The position numbers were made by a program, and so were the translations under genes. The notes under the pieces were generated by a model. The model made no database searches, was not told the DNA's origin, and saw nothing but the letters and a program-made list of their open reading frames with translations. DNA of 64,000 bases from Hydractinia symbiolongicarpus (taxonomy: Eukaryota > Cnidaria > Hydrozoa > Anthoathecata > Hydractiniidae). The DNA lies in assembly GCF_029227915.1 (NCBI RefSeq), contig NC_079877.1, positions 248,001-312,000 of the forward strand, in the 5' to 3' direction. Below, one piece after another: positions 50,937 to 63,487 of this stretch (position 1 is the stretch's first letter; every line of letters starts with the position of its first letter).

Positions 50937-53370
50937 CCACTAAAACGCATGAGACTTGTAGTTTTCAAAAATGTTTTCATTTTTGATGAGACGCTGAATA
51001 AAAGAAGTTTAATCGCCGGCAAACGAAAACCCGCGAATTCCCGTAAATCCCGGACTCGGCCCGTATAGTCAAAAGTAAACAAAAAAAATACCCAGGGAGT
51101 AAACTCATTTCCCGAACGATTTTTTAACTTATTCTTTCACCACTAAAACGCATGAGACTTGTAGTTTTCAAAAATGTTTTCATTTTTGATGAGACGCTGA
51201 ATAAAAGATATTTAATCGCCGGCAAACGAAAACCCGCGATTTCCCGTAAATCCCGGGCTTGGCCCGTATAGTCGAATGTATACAAAGAAAGTACCCTGTG
51301 AGTAAACTCATTTCCCGAACGATTTTTTAAATTATTTTTTCACCACTAAAACGCATGAGACTTGTAGTTTTCAAAAATGTTTTCATTTTTGATGAGACGC
51401 TGAATAAAAGAAGTTTAATCGCCGGCAAACGAAAACCCGCGATTTCCCGTAAATCCCGGACTCGGCCCGTATAGTCAAAAGTATACAAAGAAAATACCCA
51501 GGGAGTAAACTCATTTCCCAAACGATTTTTTAAATTATTGTTTCACCACTAAAACGTATGAGACTTGTAGTTTTCAAAAATGTTTTCATTTTTGATGAGA
51601 CGCTGAATAAAAGAAGTTTAATCGGCGGCAAACGAAAACCCGCGAATTCCCGTAAATCCCGGACTCGGCCCGTACAGTCAAAAGTATACAAAGAAAATAC
51701 ACAGGGAGTAAACTTATTTCTTGAACGATTTTTTAACTTATTTTTTCACCACTAAAACGCATGAGACTTGTAGTTTTCAGGAATGTTTTCATTTTTGATG
51801 AGACGCTTAATGAAAGAAGTTTAATCGTCGGCAAACGAAAACCCACGATTTCCCGTAAATCCCGGGCTTGGCCCGTATAGTCAAAAATATACAAAGAAAG
51901 TACCCTGCGAGTAAACTCATTTCCAGAACGATTTTTTAAATTATCTTTTTACCACTAAAACGCACGAGACTTGTAGTTTTCAAAAATGTTTTCATTTTTG
52001 ATGAGACGCGGAATAAAAGAAGTTTAATCGCCGGCAAACGAAAACCCGCGATTTCCCGTACATCCCGGACTCGGCCGTATAGTCAAAAGTATACAAAGAA
52101 AATACCCAGGGAGTAAACTCATTTCCCGAACGATTTTTTAAATTATTTTTTCACCAATAAAACGTATGAGACTTGTAGTTTTCAAAAATGTTTTCATTTT
52201 TGATGAGACGCTGATTAAAAGAAGTTTAATCGCCGGCAAACAAAAACCCGCCATTTCCCGTAAATCCCGGACTCAGCCCGCATAGTCAAATGTATACAAA
52301 GAAAGTACCCTGCGAGTAAACTCATTTCCAGAACGTTTCTTTAAATTATCTTTTCACCACTAAAACGCACGAGACTTGTAGTTTTCAAAAATGTTTTCAT
52401 TTTTGATGAGACGCTGAATAAAAGAAGTTTAATCGCCGGCAAACGAAAACCCGCGAATTCCCGTAAATCCCGGACTCGGCCCGTATAGTCAAAAGTATAC
52501 AAAGAAAATACCCAGGGAGTAAACTCATTTCCAGAACGATTTTTTAAATTATCTTTTCACCACTAAACGCATGAGACTTGTAGTTTTCAAAAATGTTTTC
52601 ATTTTTGATGAGACGCTGAATAAAAGATGTTTAATCGCCGGCAAACGAAAACCCGCGATTTCCCGTAAATCCCGGGCTTGGCCCGTATAGTCGAATGTAT
52701 ACAAAGAAAGTACCCTGTGAGTAAACTCATTTCCCGAACGATTTTTTAACTTATTTTTTCACCACTAAAACGCATGAGACTTGTAGTTTTCAAAAATGTT
52801 TTCATTTTTGATGAGACGCGGAATAAAAGAAGTTTAATCGCCGGCAAACGAAAACCCGCGATTTCCCGTACATCCCGGGCTTGGCCCGTATAGTCAAAAA
52901 TATACAAAGAAAGTACCCTGCGAGTAAACTCATTTCCAGAACGATTTTTTAATTTATCTTTTCACCACTAAAACGCACGAGACTTGTAGTTTTCAAAAAT
53001 GTTTTCATTTTTGATGAGACGCTGAATAAAAGAAGTTTAATCACTGGCAAACGAAAACCCGCAAATTCCCGTAAATCCCGGACTCGGCCCGTTTAGCCAA
53101 AAGTATACAAAGAAAGTATCCAGGGAGTAAACGCATTTCCCGAACGATTTTTTAAATTATTTTTTCACCACTAAAACGCATGAGACTTGTAGTTTTCAAA
53201 AATGTTTTCATTTTTGATGAGACGCGGAATAAAAGAAGTTTAATCGCCGGCAAACGAAAACCCGCGATTTCCCGTACATCCCGGACTCAGCCCGTATAGT
53301 CAAAAGTATACAAAGAAAATACCCAGGGAGTAAACTCATTTCCAGAACGATTTTTTAACTTATCTTTTCA
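50937..53370 (+). repeat. 12-mer (2,434 bp) HOR, copy 2
   Basis: Shares every private marker of copy 1. Single differences that I noticed are 'cacgag' (48,5xx) against 'catgag' (50,9xx) at the left edge and 'tttctgatg' near 48,955 against 'ttttgatg' near 51,389. The near identity over 2.4 kb implies a recent duplication. Confidence 0.92.
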
Positions 53371-54588
53371 CCACTAAAACGCATGAGACTTGTAGTTTTC
53401 AAAAATGTTTTCATTTTTAATGAGACGCTGAATAAAAGATGTTTAATCGCCGGCAAAGGAAAACCCGCGATTTCCCGTAAATCCCGGGCTTGGCCCGTAT
53501 AATTGAATGTATACAAAGAAAGTACCCTGTGAGTAAACGCATTTCCCGAACGATTTTTTAACTTATTTTTTCACCACTAAAACGCATGAGACTTGTAGTT
53601 TTAAAAAATGTTTTCATTTTTGATGAGACGCTAAATAAAAGAAGTTTAATCGCCGGCAAACGAAAACCCGCGATTTCCCGTAAATCCCGGACTCGGCCCG
53701 TATAGTCAAAAGTATACAAAGAAAATACCCAGGGAGTAAACTCATTTCCCAAACGATTTTTTAAATTATTTTTTCACCACTAAAACGTATGAGACTTGTA
53801 GTTTTCAAAAACGTTTTCATTTTTGATGAGACGCGGAATAAAAGAAGTTTAATCGCCGGCAAACGAAAACCCGCGATTTCCCGTACATCCCGGACTCGGC
53901 CCGTATAGTCAAAAGTATACAAAGAAAATACCCAGGGAGTAAACTCATTTCCCGAACGATTTTTTAAATTATTTTTTCACCACTAAAACGTATGAGACTT
54001 GTAGTTTTCAAAAATGTTTTCATTTTTGATGAGACGCTGAATAAAAGAAGTTTAATCGCCGGCAAACAAAAACCCGCCATTTCCCGTAAATCCCGGACTC
54101 AGCCCGTATAGTCAAATGTATACAAAGAAAGTACCCTGCGAGTAAACTCATTTCCAGAACGATTTTTTAAATTATCTTTTCACCACTAAAACGCACGAGA
54201 CTTGTAGTTTTCAAAAATGTTTTCATTTTTGATGAGACGCTGAATAAAAGAAGTTTAATCGCCGGCAAACGAAAACCCGCGAATTCCCGTAAATCCCGGA
54301 CTCGGCCCGTATAGTCAAAAGTATACAAAGAAAATACCCAGGGAGTAAACTCATTTCCAGAACGATTTTTTAAATTATCTTTTCACCACTAAAACGCATG
54401 AGACTTGTAGTTTTCAAAAATGTTTTCATTTTTGATGAGACACTGAATAAAAGATGTTTAATCGCCGGCAAACGAAAACCCGCGATTTCCCGTAAATAAC
54501 GGGCTTGGCGCGTATAGTCGAATGTAAACAAAGAAAGTACCCTGTGAGTAAACTCATTTCCCGAACGATTTTTTAACTTATTTTTTCA
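53371..54588 (+). repeat. Six mixed monomers
   Basis: Includes monomers with 'tttttaatgag', 'ggcaaagg' and 'cgtataattg' changes (near 53,420-53,505), and one with 'aaataacgggcttggcgcg' (near 54,495) and 'gacactg'. No HOR partner was found beyond subtype similarity. Confidence 0.8.
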
Positions 54589-55603
54589 CCACTAAAACGC
54601 ATGAGACTTGTAGTTTTCAAAAATGTTTTCATTTTTGCTGAGACTCTGAATAAAAGAAGTTTAATCGCCGGCAAACGAAAACCCGCGATTTCCCGTAAAT
54701 CCCGGACTCGGCCCGTATAGTCAAAAGTATACAAAGAAAATACCCAGGGAGTAAACTCATTTCCCAAACGATTTTTTAAATTATTTTTTCACCACTAAAA
54801 CGTATGAGACTTGTAGTTTTTAAAAATGTTTTCATTTTTGATGAGACGCTGAATAAAAGAAGTTTAATCGCCGGCAAACGAAAACCCACGAATTCCCGTA
54901 AATCCCGGACTCGGCCCGTACAGTCAAAAGTATACAAAGAAAGTACCCTGTGAGTAAACTCATTTCCCGAACGATTTTTTAACTTATTTTTTCACCACTA
55001 AAACGCATGAGACTTGTAGTTTTCAAAAATGTTTTCATTTTTGATGAGACTCTGAATAAAAGAAGTTTAATCGCCGGCAAACGAAAACCCGCGATTTCCC
55101 GTAAATCCCGGACTCGGCTCGTATAGTCAAAAGTATACAAAGAAAATACCCAGGGAGTAAACTCATTTCCCAAACGATTTTTTAAATTATTTTTTCACCA
55201 CTAAAACGTATGAGACTTGTAGTTTTTAAAAATGTTTTCATTTTTGATGAGACGCTGAATAAAAGAAGTTTAATCGCCGGCAAACGAAAACCCACGAATT
55301 CCCGTAAATCCCGGACTCGGCCCGTACAGTCAAAAGTATACAAAGAAAGTACCCTGTGAGTAAACTCATTTCCCGAACGATTTTTTAACTTATTTTTTCA
55401 CCACTACAACGCATGAGACTTGTAGTTTTCAAAAATGTTTTCATTTTTGATGAGACGCTGAATAAAAGAAGTTTAATCGCCGGCAAACGAAAACTCGCGA
55501 TTTCCCGTAAATCCCGGACTCGGCCCGTATAGTCAAAAGTATACAAAAAAAATACCCAGGGAGTAAACTCATTTCCCAAACGATTTTTTAAATTATTTTT
55601 TCA
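54589..55603 (+). repeat. Dimer (406 bp) HOR, two copies plus a half
   Basis: Units start at 54,589, 54,995 and 55,401. The first monomer of each pair is 'aacttattttttcacc' followed by 'gatttcccg'; the second is 'cgtatgag' / 'tttttaaaaatg' / 'acccacgaattcccg' / 'gtacagtc'. The third unit diverges in its second monomer ('gatcagacgc', 'aaatacacaggg'). Confidence 0.88.
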
Positions 55604-57224
55604 CCACTAAAACGTATGAGACTTGTAGTTTTCAAAAATGTTTTCATTTTTGATCAGACGCTGAATAAAAGAAGTTTAATCGCCGGCAAACGAAAACCCA
55701 CGAATTCCCGTAAATCCCGGACTCGGCCCGTACAGTCAAAAGTATACAAAGAAAATACACAGGGAGTAAACATATTTCCCGAACGATTTTTTAAATTATT
55801 TTTTCACCACTAAAACGCATGAGACTTGTAGTTTTCAGGAATGTTTTCATTTTTGATGAGACGCTGAATAAAAGAAGTTTAATCGCCGGCAAACGAAAAC
55901 CCGCGATTTCCCGTAAATGCGCGCTTGGCCCGTATATTCGAATGTATACAAAGAAAGTACCCTGTGAGTAAACTCATTTCGAGAACTATTTTTTAAATTA
56001 TCTTTTCACCACTAAAACGCATGAGACTTGTAGTTTTCAAAAATGTTTTCATTTTTGATGAGACGCGGAATAAAAGAAGTTTAATCGCCGGCAAACGAAA
56101 ACCCGCCATTTCCCGTAAATCCCGGACTCGGCCCGTATAGTCAAAAGTATACAAAGAAAATACCCAGGGATTAAACTCATTTCCACAACGATTTTTTAAA
56201 TTATCTTTTCACCACTAAAACGTATGAGACTTGTAGTTTTCAAAAATGTTTTCATTTTTGATGAGACGCTGAATAAAAGAAGTTTAATCGCCGGCAAACA
56301 AAAACCCGCCATTTCCCGTAAATCTCGGACTCAGCCCGTATAGTCAAATGTATACAAAGAAAGTACCCTGCGAGTAAACTCATTTCCAGAACGATTTTTT
56401 AAACTATCTTTTCACCACTAAAACGCATGAGACTTGTAGTTTTCAAAAATGTTTTCATTTTTGATGAGACGCTGAATAAAAGAAGTTTAATCGCCGCCAA
56501 ACGAAAACCCGCGAATTCCCGTAAATCCCGGACTCGGCCCGTATAGTCAAAAGTATACAAAAAAGTACCCTGCGAGTAAACTCATTTCCAGAACGATTTT
56601 TTAAATTATCTTTTCACCACTAAAACGCACGAGACTTGTAGTTTTCAAAAATGTTTTCATTTTTGATGAGACGCTGAATAAAAGAAGTTTAATCGCCGGC
56701 AAACGAAAACCCGCGAATTCCCGTAAATCCCGGACTCGGTCCGTATAGTCAAAAGTATGCAAAAAAGTACCCTGCGAGTAAACTCTTTTCCAGAACGATT
56801 TTTTAATTTATCTTTTCACCACTAAAACGCACGAGACTTGTAGTTTTCAAAAATGTTTTCATTTTTGATGAGACGCTGAATAAAAGAAGTTTAATCGCCG
56901 GCAAACGAAAACCCGCGAATTCCTGTAAATCCCGGACTCGGTCCGTATAGTCAAAAGTATACAAAGAAAATACCCAGGGAGTAAACTCATTTCCAGAACG
57001 ATTTTTTAAATTATCTTTTCACCACTAAAACGCATGAGACTTGTAGTTTTCAAAAATGTTTTCATTTTTGATGAGACGCTGAATAAAAGATGTTTAATCA
57101 CCGGCAAACGAAAAGCCGCGATTTCCCGTAAATCCCAGACTCGGCCCGTATAGTCAAAAGTGTACAAAGAAAATACCCAGGGAGTAAACTCATTTCCCGA
57201 ACGATTTTTTAAATTATTTTTTCA
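55604..57224 (+). repeat. 8-mer (1,621-1,622 bp) HOR, copy 1
   Basis: First and most divergent of three full units. Its opening monomer has 'gatcagacgc', 'cccacgaattcc' and 'aaatacacaggg'; the second has 'aaatgcgcgcttgg' and 'gtatattcg'. From the third monomer on it follows the later units: 'agggattaaac' / 'ccacaacg', 'gccgccaaac', 'agtatgcaaaaaag' and 'aatcccagactcgg'. Confidence 0.88.
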
Positions 57225-58846
57225 CCATTAAAACGTATGAGACTTGTAGTTTTCAAAAAGGTTTTCATTTTTGATGAGACGCTGAATAAAAGAAGTTTAT
57301 TCGCCGGCAAACGAAAACCCGCGAATTCCCGTAAATCCCGGACTCGGCCCGTACAGTCAAAAGTATACAAAGAAAATACCCAGGGAGTAAACTTATTTCC
57401 CGAACGATTTTTTAAATTATTTTTTCACCACTAAAACGCATGAGACTTGTAGTTTTCAGGAATGTTTTCATTTTTGATGAGACGCTGAATAAAGGAAGTT
57501 TAATCGCCGGCAAACGAAAACCCGCGATTTCCCGTAAATCCCGCGCTTGGCCCGTATAGTCGAATGTATACAAAGAAAGTACCCTGTGAGTAAACTCATT
57601 TCCCGAACGATTTTTTAAATTACTTTTTCACCACTAAAACGCATGAGACTTGTAGTTTTCAAAAATGTTTTCATTTTTGATGAGACGCGGAATAAAAGAA
57701 GTTTAATCGCCGGCAAACGAAAACCCGCCATTTCCCGTAAATCCCGGACTCGGCCCGTATAGTCAAAAGTATACAAAGAAAATACCCAGGGATTAAACTC
57801 ATTTCCACAACGATTTTTTAAATTATCTTTTCACCACTAAAACGTATGAGACTTGTAGTTTTCAAAAATGTTTTCATTTTTGATGAGACGCTGAATAAAA
57901 GAAGTTTAATCGCCGGCAAACAAAAACCCGCCATTTCCCGTAAATATCGGACTCAGCCCGTATAGTCAAATGTATACAAAGAAAGTACCTTGCGAGTAAA
58001 CTCATTTCCAGAACGATTTTTTAAACTATCTTTTCACCACTAAAACGCATGAGACTTGTAGTTTTCAAAAATGTTTTCATTTTTGATGAGACTCTGAATA
58101 AAAGAAGTTTAATCGCCGCCAAACGAAAACCCGCGAATTCCCGTAAATCACGGACTCGGCCCGTATAGTCAAAAGTATACAAAAAAGTACCCTGCGAGTA
58201 AACTCATTTCCAGAACGATTTTTTAAATTATCTTTTCACCACTAAAACGCACGAGACTTGTAGTTTTCAAAAATGTTTTCATTTTTGATGAGACGCTGAA
58301 TAAAAGAAGTTTAATCGCCGGCAAACGAAAACCCGCGAATTCCCGTAAATCCCGGACTCGGTCCGTATAGTCAAAAGTATGCAAAAAAGTACCCTGCGAG
58401 TAAACTCTTTTCCAGAACGATTTTTTAATTTATCTTTTCACCACTAAAACGCACGAGACTTGTAGTTTTCAAAAATGTTTTCATTTTTGATGAGACGCTG
58501 AATAAAAGAAGTTTAATCGCCGGCAAACGAAAACCCGCGAATTCCTGTAAATCCCGGACTCGGTCCGTATAGTCAAAAGTATACAAAGAAAATACCCAGA
58601 GAGTAAACTCATTTCCAGAACGATTTTTTAAATTATCTTTTCACCACTAAAACGCATGAGACTTGTAGTTTTCAAAAATGTTTTCATTTTTGATGAGACG
58701 CTGAATAAAAGATGTTTAATCACCGGCAAACGAAAAGCCGCGATTTCCCGTAAATCCCAGACTCGGCCCGTATAGTCAAAAGTGTACAAAGAAAATACCC
58801 AGGGAGTAAACTCATTTCCCGAACGATTTTTTAAATTATTTTTTCA
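57225..58846 (+). repeat. 8-mer (1,622 bp) HOR, copy 2
   Basis: Opens with 'ccattaaaacg' and 'caaaaaggttttc', which recur at 58,847 and 60,469. Length is 8 x 203 minus 2. It differs from copy 3 at only a few bases that I noticed, for example 'cccagagag' near 58,597 where copy 3 has 'cccagggag'. Confidence 0.92.
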
Positions 58847-60468
58847 CCATTAAAACGTATGAGACTTGTAGTTTTCAAAAAGGTTTTCATTTTTGATGAG
58901 ACGCTGAATAAAAGAAGTTTATTCGCCGGCAAACGAAAACCCGCGAATTCCCGTAAATCCCGGACTCGGCCCGTACAGTCAAAAGTATACAAAGAAAATA
59001 CCCAGGGAGTAAACTTATTTCCCGAACGATTTTTTAAATTATTTTTTCACCACTAAAACGCATGAGACTTGTAGTTTTCAGGAATGTTTTCATTTTTGAT
59101 GAGACGCTGAATAAAGGAAGTTTAATCGCCGGCAAACGAAAACCCGCGATTTCCCGTAAATCCCGCGCTTGGCCCGTATAGTCGAATGTATACAAAGAAA
59201 GTACCCTGTGAGTAAACTCATTTCCCGAACGATTTTTTAAATTACTTTTTCACCACTAAAACGCATGAGACTTGTAGTTTTCAAAAATGTTTTCATTTTT
59301 GATGAGACGCGGAATAAAAGAAGTTTAATCGCCGGCAAACGAAAACCCGCCATTTCCCGTAAATCCCGGACTCGGCCCGTATAGTCAAAAGTATACAAAG
59401 AAAATACCCAGGGATTAAACTCATTTCCACAACGATTTTTTAAATTATCTTTTCACCACTAAAACGTATGAGACTTGTAGTTTTCAAAAATGTTTTCATT
59501 TTTGATGAGACGCTGAATAAAGGAAGTTTAATCGCCGGCAAACAAAAACCCGCCATTTCCCGTAAATATCGGACTCAGCCCGTATAGTCAAATGTATACA
59601 AAGAAAGTACCTTGCGAGTAAACTCATTTCCAGAACGATTTTTTAAACTATCTTTTCACCACTAAAACGCATGAGACTTGTAGTTTTCAAAAATGTTTTC
59701 ATTTTTGATGAGACTCTGAATAAAAGAAGTTTAATCGCCGCCAAACGAAAACCCGCGAATTCCCGTAAATCACGGACTCGGCCCGTATAGTCAAAAGTAT
59801 ACAAAAAAGTACCCTGCGAGTAAACTCATTTCCAGAACGATTTTTTAAATTATCTTTTCACCACTAAAACGCACGAGACTTGTAGTTTTCAAAAATGTTT
59901 TCATTTTTGATGAGACGCTGAATAAAAGAAGTTTAATCGCCGGCAAACGAAAACCCGCGAATTCCCGTAAATCCCGGACTCGGTCCGTATAGTCAAAAGT
60001 ATGCAAAAAAGTACCCTGCGAGTAAACTCTTTTCCAGAACGATTTTTTAATTTATCTTTTCACCACTAAAACGCACGAGACTTGTAGTTTTCAAAAATGT
60101 TTTCATTTTTGATGAGACGCTGAATAAAAGAAGTTTAATCGCCGGCAAACGAAAACCCGCGAATTCCTGTAAATCCCGGACTCGGTCCGTATAGTCAAAA
60201 GTATACAAAGAAAATACCCAGGGAGTAAACTCATTTCCAGAACGATTTTTTAAATTATCTTTTCACCACTAAAACGCATGAGACTTGTAGTTTTCAAAAA
60301 TGTTTTCATTTTTGATGAGACGCTGAATAAAAGATGTTTAATCACCGGCAAACGAAAAGCCGCGATTTCCCGTAAATCCCAGACTCGGCCCGTATAGTCA
60401 AAAGTGTACAAAGAAAATACCCAGGGAGTAAACTCATTTCCCGAACGATTTTTTAAATTATTTTTTCA
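58847..60468 (+). repeat. 8-mer (1,622 bp) HOR, copy 3
   Basis: Nearly identical to the preceding 1,622 bp. Copies 2 and 3 share 'aaatatcggactc', 'accttgcgag', 'gactctg' and 'aaatcacgg', which the first copy lacks. Copies 2 and 3 are therefore the younger pair. Confidence 0.92.
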
Positions 60469-60874
60469 CCATTAAAACGTATGAGACTTGTAGTTTTCAA
60501 AAAGGTTTTCATTTTTGATGAGACGCTGAATAAAAGAAGTTTATTCGCCGGCAAACGAAAACCCGCGAATTCCCGTAAATCCCGGACTCGGCCCGTACAG
60601 TCAAAAGTATACAAAGAAAATACCCAGGGAGTAAACTTATTTCCCGAACGATTTTTTAAATTATTTTTTCACCACTAAAACGCATGAGACTTGTAGTTTT
60701 CAGGAATGTTTTCATTTTTGATGAGACGCTGAATAAAGGAAGTTTAATCGCCGGCAAACGAAAACCCGCGATTTCCCGTAAATCCAGCGCTTGGCCCGTA
60801 TAGTCGAATGTATACAAAGAAAGTACCCTGTGAGTAAACTCATTTCCCGAACGATTTTTTAAATTATCTTTTCA
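60469..60874 (+). repeat. 8-mer HOR, partial copy 4 (two monomers)
   Basis: The 'ccattaaaacg' / 'caaaaaggtttt' monomer and the 'caggaatg' monomer of the 8-mer, the latter with 'aaatccagcgc'. The series then jumps to a 'gatgtttaatcacc' type at 60,875, so the rest of the unit is missing. Confidence 0.85.
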
Positions 60875-61885
60875 CCACTAAAACGCATGAGACTTGTAGT
60901 TTTCAAAAATGTTTTCATTTTTGATGAGACGCTGAATAAAAGATGTTTAATCACCGGCAAACGAAAAGCCGCGATTTCTCGTAAATCCCGGACTCGGCCC
61001 GTATAGTCAAAAGTATACAAAGAAAGTACCCAGGGAGTAAACTCATTTCCAGAACGATTTTTTAAATTATCTTTTCACCACTAAAACGCACGAGACTTGT
61101 AGTTTTCAAAAATGTTTTCATTTTTGATGAGACGCTGAATAAAAGAAGTTTAATCGCCGGCAAACGAAAACCCGCGAATTCCCGTAAATCCCGGACTCGG
61201 TCCGTATAGTCAAAAGTATACAAAAAAGTACCCTGCGAGTTAACTCATTTCCAGAACGATTTTTTAAATTATCTTTTCACCACTAAAACGCACGAGACTT
61301 GTAGTTTTCAAAAATGTTTTCATTTTTGATGAGACGCTGAATAAAAGAAGTTTAATCGCCGGCAAACGAAAACCCGCGAATTCCTGTAAATCCCGGACTC
61401 GGTCCGTATAGTCAAAAGTATACAAAGAAAATACCCAGGGAGTAAACTCATTTCCAGAACGATTTTTTAAATTATCTTTTCACCACTAAAACGCACGAGA
61501 CTTGTAGTTTTCAAAAATGTTTTCATTTTTGATGAGACGCTGAATAAAAGATGTTTAATCACCGGCAAACGAAAAGCCGCGATTTCCCGTAAATCCCGGA
61601 CTCGGCCCATATAGTCAAAAGTGTACAAAGAAAATACCCAGGGAGTAAACTCATTTCCCGAACGATTTTTTAAATTATTTTTTCACCACTAAAACGTATG
61701 AGACTTGTAGATTTCAAAAATGTTTTCATTTTTGATGAGACGCTGAATAAAAGAAGTTTAATCGCCGGCAAACGAAAACCCGCGAATTCCCGTAAATCCC
61801 GGACTCGGCCCGTACAGTCAAAAGTATACAAAGAAAATACCCAGGGAGTAAACTTATTTCCCGAACGATTTTTTAAATTATTTTT
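60875..61885 (+). repeat. Five monomers, left part of the 2-kb right-end repeat
   Basis: The last two monomers ('cggcccatatag' / 'gtgtac', then 'gtagatttc' / 'gtacagtc') recur 2,008 bp downstream, to 63,893. The block ends in the shortened junction 'ttatttttaatgcatgag'. Confidence 0.8.
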
Positions 61886-61895
61886 AATGCATGAG
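61876..61895 (+). other. 10-bp-shortened monomer boundary
   Basis: The usual boundary is a T tract, then 'caccactaaaacgcatgag'. Here it is 'ttatttttaatgcatgag', 10 bp shorter, which removes the 'caccacta' start word. The same junction is at about 62,677-62,696 and 63,884-63,903. This makes three monomers of about 193 bp, all at the right end. Confidence 0.85.
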
Positions 61896-62686
61896 ACTTG
61901 TAGTTTTCAGGAATGTTTTCATTTTTGATGAGACGCTGAATAAAAGAAGTTTAATCGCCGGCAAACGAAAACCCGCGATTTCCCGTAAATCCCGCGCTTG
62001 GTCCGTATAGTCGAATGTATACAAAGAAAGTACCCTGTGAGTAAACTCATTTCCCGAACGATGTTTAAAATTATTTTTTCAACACTAAAACACATGAGAC
62101 TTGTAATTTTCAAAAATGTTTTCATTTTTGATGAGACGCTGAATAAAAGAAATTTAATCGCCGGCAAACGAAAACCCGCGATTTCCCGTAAATCCCGTGC
62201 TTGGCTCGTACAGTCGAGTATATACAAAGAAAGTACCCTGTGAGTAAACTCATTTCGAGAACGATTTTTTAAATTATCTTTTCACCACTAAAACGCATGA
62301 GACTTGTAGTTTTCAAAAATGTTTTCATTTTTGATGAGACGCTGAATAAAAGAAGTTTAATCGCCGGCAAACGAAAACCCGCGAATTCCCGTAAATCCCG
62401 GACTCGGTCCGTATAGTCAAAAGTATACAAAAAAGTACCCTGCGAGTAAACTCATTTCCAGAACGATTTTTTAAATTATCTTTTCACCACTAAAACGCAC
62501 GAGACTTGTAGTTTTCAAAAATGTTTTCATTTTTGATGAGACGCTGAATAAAAGAAGTTTAATCGCCGGCAAACGAAAACCCGCGAATTCCTGTAAATCC
62601 CAGACTCGGTCCGTATAGTCAAAAGTATACAAAGAAAATACCCAGGGAGTAAACTCATTTCCAGAACGATTTTTTAAATTATTTTT
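61886..62686 (+). repeat. 801-bp duplication, copy 1
   Basis: Four monomers, 11 bp short of 4 x 203. Markers: 'aatgcatgag' start, 'aacgatgtttaaaatt', 'caacactaaaacacatgag', 'gaaatttaatc', 'ggctcgtacagtcgag' and 'aatcccagactcggtccg'. All recur 801 bp downstream. Confidence 0.88.
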
Positions 62687-63487
62687 AATGCATGAGACTT
62701 GTAGTTTTCAGGAATGTTTTCATTTTTGATGAGACGCTGAATAAAAGAAGTTTAATCGCCGGCAAACGAAAACCCGCGATTTCCCGTAAATCCCGCGCTT
62801 GGCCCGTATAGTCGAATGTATACAAAGAAAGTACCCTGTGAGTAAACTCATTTCCCGAACGATGTTTAAAATTATTTTTTCAACACTAAAACACATGAGA
62901 CTTGTAGTTTTCAAAAATGTTTTCATTTTTGATGAGACGCTGAATAAAAGAAATTTAATCGCCGGCAAACGAAAACCCGCGATTTCCCGTAAATCCCGTG
63001 CTTGGCTCGTACAGTCGAGTATATGCAAAGAAAGTACCCTGTGAGTAAACTCATTTCGAGAACGATTTTTTAAATTATCTTTTCACCACTAAAACGCATG
63101 AGACTTGTAGTTTTCAAAAATGTTTTCATTTTTGATGAGACGCTGAATAAAAGAAGTTTAATCGCCGGCAAACGAAAACCCGCGAATTCCCGTAAATCCC
63201 GGACTCGGTCCGTATAGTCAAAAGTATACAAAAAAGTACCCTGCGAGTAAACTCATTTCCAGAACGATTTTTTAAATTATCTTTTCACCACTAAAACGCA
63301 CGAGACTTGTAGTTTTCAAAAATGTTTTCATTTTTGATGAGACGCTGAATAAAAGAAGTTTAATCGCCGGCAAACGAAAACCCGCGAATTCCTGTAAATC
63401 CCAGACTCGGTCCGTATAGTCAAAAGTATACAAAGAAAATACCCAGGGAGTAAACTCATTTCCAGAACGATTTTTTAAATTATCTTT
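62687..63487 (+). repeat. 801-bp duplication, copy 2
   Basis: Matches the preceding 801 bp apart from a few bases, such as 'ttgtaattttc' against 'ttgtagttttc' and 'atatacaaag' against 'atatgcaaag'. It ends in a normal 'tatcttttcaccac' boundary, where copy 1 ends in the shortened 'tatttttaatg', so the exchange lay within the T-rich tail. Confidence 0.87.
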
